The translations under genes were made by a program, and so were the position numbers. From contig JAVHVN010000180.1 in NCBI GenBank assembly GCA_032160545.1, positions 1 to 47,393 on the forward strand: 47,393 nt of DNA, written 5' to 3'. This document shows positions 41,651 to 47,393 of this stretch, piece by piece (positions within the stretch are counted from its first letter, which is position 1; each line of letters begins with the position of its first letter). The notes under the pieces are model-generated. The model saw only the letters and a program-made list of their open reading frames with translations, ran no database searches and was not told where the DNA came from. Source of the DNA: DATGFB01 sp032160545. Lineage in GTDB: Bacteria > Actinomycetota > Actinomycetes > Mycobacteriales > Jatrophihabitantaceae.

Positions 41651-42606
41651 AGGTGCTCCTTGAACGAGTCGTAGGGCGCATCAGGCTCGCCGGTCGGCCG
41701 GAAGTACTCGATGTTGTGCAAGCCGGTGTCCCACTCCTCGCGGGGTTTCCAGACCGCCTCGACCCGCATCCCCATGCGGACGTCCACTGCATCGCACTCG
41801 AGGATCAGGTGCAGAAAGGCGATGTCGGCACCGTCGAGCAGCACGTACGCGGCCACGTACGGCGGGGTGATCCGCTGCCCGTAGAACGGCACGTTGACGA
41901 TGCAGAAGGTGGTCACGACGCCCCGGTCGGGAAGCTCGACCGTCTCCTCGGTCGGCACGCCGTCGACCGGGCACGCGCCGCGCGGCGGGATGTACACCTT
42001 GCGGCACGCCGGGCAGCGCTGCCCCAGCAGCCGGCCCTGCTTGAGGCCGAGCAGGTACTCGGTCTCCTGCGCCGACGCGCTGTGCTGCACGCGCAGTGAC
42101 AGCGGCGTCACCGCCACCTGCACCGGTTCCACCGCGCCGATCGGCGGGTAGTCGGGTGGCGGTCCGGAGGCGGGTTCGAAGCAGACGATGTCGCGGATGC
42201 TGCCGGTGCGCTCGTCCGCCCAGCGCGCGCGCACCCGCAGGCCGGTGTGCAGCGCCTCGGGCGAGCCGGCGTCGACGGCGTGCAGGATCGAGGTGTCGGC
42301 GCCGTCGAGCCGGACGAGCGCCCATCCGAACGGACGGTCCAGCGGCTGCCCGTCGAGGGGCTGCGCCGCCCAGGACCAGCTGACGACCTCACCCTCGTCG
42401 GCGACGTCCACGTAGTCCGTCGCGGCAACGTGCGTGACCGGGTCGTACTCGACCGGCGGGACGTGCACCCGCCCGTCGGCGCATCGCACTCCGACGACCC
42501 GCCGCTCGGCGAGCCCGGTCATGAACGCGCTCAGTGTCGGGCCTAGGGACCGGGTGTAGTCGAACTGCAGCTCGATGGGCGCACTCAACGGCTCGACAGC
42601 GGTCAC
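41647..42606 (-). CDS. Tandem DUF35 OB-fold protein (Rv3521-like)
   Basis: 319 residues from GTG 42606. Two DUF35-type units: residues about 1-140 (SLGPTLSAFMTGLAERRVVGVRCADGRVHVPP, with the ribbon reduced to one Cys) and about 150-300 (LGLKQGRLLGQRCPACRKVYIPPRGACPVDG, ribbon with three Cys and D in the fourth place). The OB folds follow each ribbon (VVSWSWA and VVTTFCIV). DUF35 proteins are partners of thiolase-like enzymes and help bind acyl-CoA. Co-transcribed with ltp4 and ltp3, so presumed partner. Confidence 0.85.
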   Translation of the reverse strand: MTAVEPLSAPIELQFDYTRSLGPTLSAFMTGLAERRVVGVRCADGRVHVPPVEYDPVTHVAATDYVDVADEGEVVSWSWAAQPLDGQPLDRPFGWALVRLDGADTSILHAVDAGSPEALHTGLRVRARWADERTGSIRDIVCFEPASGPPPDYPPIGAVEPVQVAVTPLSLRVQHSASAQETEYLLGLKQGRLLGQRCPACRKVYIPPRGACPVDGVPTEETVELPDRGVVTTFCIVNVPFYGQRITPPYVAAYVLLDGADIAFLHLILECDAVDVRMGMRVEAVWKPREEWDTGLHNIEYFRPTGEPDAPYDSFKEHL

Positions 42607-42614
42607 GAACGAAG

Positions 42615-42628
42615 TGAAACACGTTCTC
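42615..42628. promoter_or_regulatory. KstR-type operator upstream of the DUF35-ltp operon
   Basis: TGAAACACGTTCTC matches TnnAACnnGTTnnA at 7 of 8 fixed positions (last A is C). It lies 8 nt upstream of the DUF35 gene start. Confidence 0.7.
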
Positions 42629-42714
42629 GTATACGCGACAAGAGGACCAGCGGGTATGGCGCCAACGCCAGTCAGTGCAGTGATCTCGCCCTTCTGCCAA
42701 GGCTTGGCAGAAAC

Positions 42715-42728
42715 TGACACACGTTCTA
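42715..42728. promoter_or_regulatory. KstR-type operator upstream of the acyl-CoA ligase gene
   Basis: TGACACACGTTCTA matches 7 of 8 fixed positions (first A of AAC is C). It lies 31 nt before the ligase start. With the box at 42615 it makes a paired arrangement. Confidence 0.65.
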
Positions 42729-42759
42729 GATTGACATCCATCTGAGACGGGAGCACCAG

Positions 42760-44298
42760 GTGGCCGACACAGGACTGTGGAACATCGCCCGCGACCAACC
42801 CGAGCTGACCGCGGTCGTGGATCCGAGCGGGCGCGCGATCAGCTACGCCGATCTCGCGGCGGCCGCGGACGGGTACGGCCGAGGCTTGCGGGCGATGGGC
42901 CTCGGTACCGGCGACTGCATCACCGTCATGCTGCCCAACAGCATCGAATTGTTGGCGCTGTACTTCGCGGCGATGCAGTGCGGCCTCTACATCGTGCCGA
43001 TCAACTGGCACCTGACCGGCCATGAGATCGCCTACATCGTCGAGGACTCGGAGTCGAAGGTCTTCGTCGGCGCCGAACGGTTCGCCGAGGCCGCGATCAT
43101 CGCCGCCGCATCGGTGCCCGAGTCGGCGAAGTTCGCGTTCGGCGAGGTCGCGGGCTTCCGCCCGCTCGAAGAACTCGCGGCGCCCGGCGGCCGCCCTGAC
43201 AACCGCACCCAGGGTGCGCCGATGGTCTACACGTCGGGGACCACAGGCAAGCCGAAGGGCGTCAAGCGTCCGCTCACCGGGACCGACCCGGACGACGTGC
43301 CGATCGGCGCGAGCGGCTTCTTCGCCGGCTTCCGGATCAAGCCGTTCGACGACAACGTGCACATCTGCGGGTCACCGCTGTACCACACGGCGGTGCTCAA
43401 CTTCGCCGGCATCTCGATCCAACTGGGCCACACCGTGGTGCTGATGGACCACTTCGACGCCGAGGAGATGCTGCGCCTCATCGACAAGCATCGCGTCACG
43501 CACAGCCACATGGTGCCGGCGCAGTTCACCCGGCTGCTGGCGCTGCCCGAGGACGTCCGCGCCAAGTACGACGTGTCCTCGCTGCGGACGATGATCCACG
43601 GCGCGGCGCCGTGCCCGAACGAGGTCAAGCGGGCGATGCTCGACTGGTGGGGGCCGGTCGTCGTCGAGTACTACGCCGCCACCGAGGGCGGCGGTGCCAC
43701 GATCTTCGCCGACGAGTGGCTGAAGAAACCGGGTTCGGTCGGCAAAGCCTGGTCCTACTCGGTGATCAAGATCCTGGACGAGAACAAGCAGGAGCTTGTG
43801 GCGAACGAGATCGGCTCGGTCTACATGCAGATGGGCGGCTCGACGTTCGCGTACCACAAGGCCGAGGAGAAGACCCGCGAATCACGGGCCGGCGACCTGT
43901 TCACCGTCGGCGACATCGGCTACCTCGACGAGGACGGCTACCTGTTCCTGTGCGACCGCAAGAGCGACATGATCATCTCCGGCGGTGTGAACATCTACCC
44001 CGCAGAGATCGAGGGTGAGCTGGTCATGCACCCCAAGGTCGCGGACGTAGCCGTCTTCGGCGTCCCCGACGACGAGTGGGGCGAGGCCGTGAAGGCCGTC
44101 ATCCAGCCGGCCGACGGAGTCGAGCCCAGCGACGAACTCACCGCCGAGGTGCTCGCATTCGCGTCCGAGCGCCTCGCCAAGTACAAGCTCCCGAAGCACG
44201 TCGACTATCTGGACCAGCTGCCGCGCGACGACAACGGCAAGCTGTACAAGCGCAAGCTGCGTGACCCTGAGTGGGCCGGCCGCGAGAAGGCGATCTAG
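42760..44298 (+). CDS. FadD-type fatty-acid/steroid-CoA ligase
   Basis: 512 residues from GTG 42760, with GGGAG 7 nt upstream. Adenylate-forming fold: YTSGTTGKPKGVK, A5 YYAATEGGG, hinge CDRKSDMIISGGVNIYPAEIE, and the C-terminal Lys in GKLYKRKL. Its divergence from DUF35-ltp4-ltp3 and the KstR-type boxes indicate activation of a sterol side-chain acid. It does not closely resemble M. tuberculosis FadD19 or FadD17 as I recall them, so no symbol is given. The TAG stop shares a CTAG with the convergent gene. Confidence 0.88.
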   Translation: MADTGLWNIARDQPELTAVVDPSGRAISYADLAAAADGYGRGLRAMGLGTGDCITVMLPNSIELLALYFAAMQCGLYIVPINWHLTGHEIAYIVEDSESKVFVGAERFAEAAIIAAASVPESAKFAFGEVAGFRPLEELAAPGGRPDNRTQGAPMVYTSGTTGKPKGVKRPLTGTDPDDVPIGASGFFAGFRIKPFDDNVHICGSPLYHTAVLNFAGISIQLGHTVVLMDHFDAEEMLRLIDKHRVTHSHMVPAQFTRLLALPEDVRAKYDVSSLRTMIHGAAPCPNEVKRAMLDWWGPVVVEYYAATEGGGATIFADEWLKKPGSVGKAWSYSVIKILDENKQELVANEIGSVYMQMGGSTFAYHKAEEKTRESRAGDLFTVGDIGYLDEDGYLFLCDRKSDMIISGGVNIYPAEIEGELVMHPKVADVAVFGVPDDEWGEAVKAVIQPADGVEPSDELTAEVLAFASERLAKYKLPKHVDYLDQLPRDDNGKLYKRKLRDPEWAGREKAI

Positions 44299-45230
44299 GG
44301 AACCAGCACCAGCTTGCCGGTGACGTGGCCGGCAGCGATCTCGCGATGAGCCTCCGCGACGTCGTCCAGCGAGTAGGTCCGCGCCACGATGACACGCAAA
44401 GTTCCCTCGGCAGCAAGTCGCGCAAGCTCGGGACGGGCGGCGTTGCGCACCTCGGTTCCCGGATCGGCACCAGGACCGGCGCCGACGAGGGCGATGCCCT
44501 CCGCCGCGGCGCGGGCGAAGGCCGCGATCGTCACGATGCGCGCGCGATCGGCCACCAGCTCTAGCGACACGTCGACGGCCTCGTCGGTACCGACCGTGTC
44601 GACGGCCGCCTGCACGCCCCCCGGTGCGAGCGCCCTGACCCGGTCGGCAAGGCCCGGCCCGTACTCGACCGGCTCCGTGCCGAGCGAGCGCAGCAGGTCG
44701 TGCTTGCCGGCGCTCGCAGTACCGATCACGCGGGCTCCGCGGACGGCAGCCAGCTGTACCGCGAGCAGGCCTACCCCGCCGGCAGCACCGTGCACGAGCA
44801 CGGTGTCACCCCCGGTGATGGAGACCACGCGCAGTGCATGCACCGCAGTCGCGCCCGCGAGCGACAGCCCGCCCGCCTCCGGCCAACCCAACGCCGGCGG
44901 CTTCGCGCTGAGCGCCTCTGCCGCCACGACGATGTCGGACGCGTACGCGCCGTTCGCGCGGTAGGCGATCACCTCGTCCCCTGCGCGGAAGGTGGTCACA
45001 CCCGGTCCGACCTCGCTCACGACGCCGGCGGCCTCGTAGCCGAGGCGGATCGGCAACGCGGCCGGGTCGGCGCCGAAGGCGCCGCTGTACATCTTCACGT
45101 CGGCCGGGTTGACACCGATCGCCCGGACCGCGAGGCGAACCTCGCCCACCCCGGGCGCCGGGACCTCGGTCTCGGCGATCTGCAGAACTTCCGGCCCACC
45201 GAATCCGGTGGCCACCACCTGACGGGTCAT
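44295..45230 (-). CDS. Zinc-independent MDR (quinone oxidoreductase-like) alcohol dehydrogenase
   Basis: 311 residues from ATG 45230. MDR fold without the catalytic Zn Cys/His set: GVNPADVKMYSGAFGADP, GYEAAGVVSEVGPGVTTFRAGDEV, and the NAD(P)-binding AAGGVGLLAVQLAA. This is the quinone oxidoreductase branch (QOR/Zta1), which uses NADPH. No sterol link beyond adjacency. Substrate unknown. Confidence 0.87.
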   Translation of the reverse strand: MTRQVVATGFGGPEVLQIAETEVPAPGVGEVRLAVRAIGVNPADVKMYSGAFGADPAALPIRLGYEAAGVVSEVGPGVTTFRAGDEVIAYRANGAYASDIVVAAEALSAKPPALGWPEAGGLSLAGATAVHALRVVSITGGDTVLVHGAAGGVGLLAVQLAAVRGARVIGTASAGKHDLLRSLGTEPVEYGPGLADRVRALAPGGVQAAVDTVGTDEAVDVSLELVADRARIVTIAAFARAAAEGIALVGAGPGADPGTEVRNAARPELARLAAEGTLRVIVARTYSLDDVAEAHREIAAGHVTGKLVLVP

Positions 45231-45288
45231 GTCCTGGCGAACGCACCGACCGGACCGGCCATTCCGGACCAGCCCGCACGTTGCCGGC

Positions 45289-45738
45289 CTAGCTAGGCTC
45301 CCGCAACCAGGTCCACCGGGGCATCGGCCGGCCGGCCGGCACGTCCGAGGGTTCGGGACAGGCGAGCACGTCGGCCACTGCCCATTCCATGTACGCGCGC
45401 AGTGCCGCACGGAACTCGGGGTCCGCAGGCAGCTGCGCGTCGTCAGCCGCCGCGACGAAGCACTCGACGAAGCGACGGCCGAGGTCACGCATGTCACCGT
45501 TGCCCGAATGCATGCGCAGCATCTGGGAATGATCGCCGCACTCGGCGGAGAACCGCGGCGGGCCGCCGAGGACCTCGGCCCAGTAGGCGGCCAGCCGCTC
45601 GACGTGCTGCGGATGCTGGTCCGGGTGCGAGAACGGATGGTTCAGCTCGGGATCGGCCAGGCATCGGGCGTGATGGGCCCGCGCCAGCTCGAGCAGCGCG
45701 GCGTCACCGCCGGCGAACTCGTACAGCGAGGGGCGCAC
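45289..45738 (-). CDS. Truncated haemoglobin (group II-like globin)
   Basis: 149 residues from GTG 45738. Globin features: LYEFAGGDAALLELARAHHARCLADPELNHPFSHPDQHPQHVERLAAYWAEVLGG (helices A to E), then an F-helix with His in MLRMHSGNGDMRDLGRRFVECF as the probable haem ligand, and ALRAYMEWAVADVL (H helix). Truncated globins bind O2/NO. A 12-bp palindrome (GCCTAGCTAGGC, 45287-45298) spans its stop codon. Divergent from the MoxR gene. Confidence 0.82.
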   Translation of the reverse strand: MRPSLYEFAGGDAALLELARAHHARCLADPELNHPFSHPDQHPQHVERLAAYWAEVLGGPPRFSAECGDHSQMLRMHSGNGDMRDLGRRFVECFVAAADDAQLPADPEFRAALRAYMEWAVADVLACPEPSDVPAGRPMPRWTWLREPS

Positions 45739-45858
45739 GTCACGAGCGTCGCACAGCGTGCGGTGATTCAGCGAGCAGCCGACGGCACGACGACGGACAC
45801 CGAGGCAGCCAAGGCCGACGCCGACGAGCTCGAGTCGTAGCGCCGTTATCGTTGCGGG

Positions 45859-46731
45859 GTGACGAGCTGGTTCGACTCACCCGAGGCGGTGACCCGCGCC
45901 CTGGGTGACGTCGGTTACCTCGCCGACCGGGCCACCGCGACGACGGTCTTCCTCGGGACCACGCTCGAACGACCGGTCCTGGTCGAAGGCCCCGCGGGGG
46001 TCGGCAAGACCGAGCTCGCGAAGGCGGTCGCCGCCGCCACCGGTGCCGGCCTGGTCCGGTTGCAGTGCTACGAGGGTCTCGACGAGGCCCGTGCGCTGTA
46101 CGAGTGGAACTACAAGAAGCAGCTGCTGCGCATCCAGGCCGCGCCTGCCGAGCAGGCGTGGGAGCAGACGCACGACGACATCTTCACCGAAGAGTTTCTG
46201 CTGACCCGGCCGTTGCTGACCGCCATCCGGCAGGACGAGCCGACCGTGCTGCTCATCGACGAGGCCGACAAGACCGACGTCGAGGTCGAGGCCCTGCTGC
46301 TCGAGGTGCTGTCGGAGTTCCAGGTGACCGTTCCCGAGCTCGGGACGATCACGGCGACCCGGCGGCCGTTCGTGCTGGTGACCTCGAACGCCACCCGCGA
46401 GCTCAGCGAGGCGCTGAAGCGGCGCTGCCTCTACTTGTACCTCGACTACCCGACTCCCGAACGCGAGAGAGCGATCGTCCTGGCGCGGGTGCCCGGGCTC
46501 GAGGCCGAGCTCGCCGAGCAGGTAGCGCGCACCGCGGCGACCCTGCGCACGCTCGAGCTGAAGAAGTCACCCTCGGTCGCCGAGACGATCGACTGGGCGC
46601 GCACACTGCTCGCACTCGGCGCGAGCAGCCTCGACGAGCAGACCACGTCCTCGACGCTCGGCGTCGTGCTCAAACACGTCTCCGACCACAACCGCGCCCG
46701 CAAGGAGCTCGGCCTGCCGCCGGCCGAGTGA
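45859..46731 (+). CDS. MoxR-family AAA+ ATPase
   Basis: 290 residues from GTG 45859. Walker A GPAGVGKTEL, Walker B VLLIDEADKTD, sensor 1 VTSNATREL, arginine finger ALKRRCLYLYLDYP. MoxR ATPases work with VWA proteins to insert metals or assemble enzymes, e.g. CoxD/CoxE for CO dehydrogenase. Next gene is such a VWA protein. Confidence 0.92.
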   Translation: MTSWFDSPEAVTRALGDVGYLADRATATTVFLGTTLERPVLVEGPAGVGKTELAKAVAAATGAGLVRLQCYEGLDEARALYEWNYKKQLLRIQAAPAEQAWEQTHDDIFTEEFLLTRPLLTAIRQDEPTVLLIDEADKTDVEVEALLLEVLSEFQVTVPELGTITATRRPFVLVTSNATRELSEALKRRCLYLYLDYPTPERERAIVLARVPGLEAELAEQVARTAATLRTLELKKSPSVAETIDWARTLLALGASSLDEQTTSSTLGVVLKHVSDHNRARKELGLPPAE

Positions 46732-46738
46732 CGCGCTC

Positions 46739-47393
46739 ATGAGCCTGTTCGAGCACCACGTCGAGTTCGTCGCCGCGCTGCGCGAGGCCGGTATCACCAT
46801 CTCGGTCGCCGAGGGACTGGACGCGGCCAATGCGGTGCGGGCCGTCGGTCTCGCTGACCGCGAGCAGCTGCGTGCCGGATACGCCGCGACGCTGGTGAAG
46901 CGGCAGGCACACCGCCCGCTGTTCGACAAGGTCTTCGACATCTACTACCCGAGCGTCGTCGGCTCGGCGCCGGCAGCCGGGCCGGAGGACTGGCGCACCC
47001 GTGAGCCGGTCGCCGAACGCGACGCCCCGCCGCCGTGGGCGGTGGACGACCCGCTGCGTGCCCAGCTGCGCGCCGAGCTCGCCGAATTCCTGCGCAGCGG
47101 CGACGAGGCGCTCGGCGCCGTGGTGGCCCGCGACGCCGTCGCCGGGTTCGGGCGGCTGCAAGGCTTCGCGCCAGGTATCCCGTCCTGGTCGCGCACGACG
47201 GTGCTCGACCGGTTCGCGCCGCAGACGCTGCTGGCTCAACTGCTCGACGGCCTGCTCGGCGAGGCGCCCGCCGGGCTCGACGAGCAGCGCGCCCGCACCG
47301 CGCTCAGCGCGCGCATCGAGCGCTTCGGGCAACTGGTCGACGCGGACGTACGCCGACGCATCGCCGAGCAGACCAGCAGGCGCTCGGCGACCA
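46739..47393 (+). CDS. VWA/CoxE-like protein, N-terminal part (3' truncated by window edge)
   Basis: At least 218 residues from ATG 46739, with no stop before the window end. It opens FEHHVEFVAALREAGITISVAEGLDAANAVRAV and continues with KRQAHRPLFDKVFDIYYP, the N-terminal region common to CoxE-type VWA proteins. The VWA (MIDAS) domain itself would lie beyond the window. Starts 7 nt after the moxR stop, the usual pairing. The target enzyme is unknown. Confidence 0.83.
   Translation, partial: MSLFEHHVEFVAALREAGITISVAEGLDAANAVRAVGLADREQLRAGYAATLVKRQAHRPLFDKVFDIYYPSVVGSAPAAGPEDWRTREPVAERDAPPPWAVDDPLRAQLRAELAEFLRSGDEALGAVVARDAVAGFGRLQGFAPGIPSWSRTTVLDRFAPQTLLAQLLDGLLGEAPAGLDEQRARTALSARIERFGQLVDADVRRRIAEQTSRRSAT

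Overview
The window comes from a very GC-rich actinobacterium. Codon use is strongly G/C at third positions, GTG starts are frequent, and 1-8 nt start/stop overlaps are common. Genes for an actinobacterial high-affinity-type [NiFe] hydrogenase sit next to a mycobacterial/rhodococcal-type sterol catabolic locus. The gene families suggest a soil actinomycete that can draw on trace H2 and on steroids. Genus cannot be fixed from the sequence; the gene order is related to, but rearranged from, that of Mycobacterium tuberculosis. No tRNA, rRNA, CRISPR array, insertion sequence or transposase was seen, and no gene-free stretch exceeds about 215 bases.

Region 1 (1-8018, all +): the 3' part of a hydrogenase large-subunit gene, a Nfu-Rieske fusion, three proteins of unknown function, a 39-residue membrane peptide, two short acidic disordered proteins, a maturation protease, HypC, another unknown protein, HypA and HypB. 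HypD, HypE and HypF are not in the window. Region 2 (8116-10947): an anti-sigma-type ATPase, a phosphodiesterase (-), a membrane Ser/Thr kinase and a YjbR-like protein.

Region 3 (10916-17283): steroid ring opening. kshA, a small Cys protein and kshB (-) face hsaADCB (+) across a promoter region with two KstR-type boxes. Region 4 (17299-32262): the KstR2-type regulon for the C/D rings. fadD3-echA-fadE31-fadE32-fadE33-SnoaL (-) diverge from fadE30-ipdF-kstR2-fadA6 (+), and echA20-ipdA-ipdB-ipdC (-) diverge from two SDR genes (+). Both divergent promoters carry the same perfect KstR2-type operator inside a 21-bp identical block.

Region 5 (32276-35730): a metal-efflux island with three cation-efflux-type proteins, a CmtR-like ArsR sensor and a small Cys-rich protein, set between sterol genes. 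Region 6 (35877-45230): sterol side-chain genes. fadA5 and an SRPBCC gene (-) face cyp125 (+) across two KstR-type boxes. A DUF35 protein, ltp4, ltp3 and a SnoaL-like gene (-) face an acyl-CoA ligase (+) across two more boxes. The Ltp3/Ltp4 pair points to C24-branched (plant-type) sterols. Region 7 (45289-47393): a truncated globin (-), then a MoxR ATPase and the start of a VWA protein (+).

Taken together, CYP125, the ligase, Ltp proteins and FadA5 would shorten the side chain. KshAB and HsaABCD open rings A/B. FadD3 through IpdABC, EchA20 and FadA6 dismantle the remaining rings to acyl-CoAs. Two TetR regulons (KstR, not encoded here, and KstR2) divide the control. kstD, hsaEFG, the chsE/chsH genes and a Mce4 importer are not in the window.
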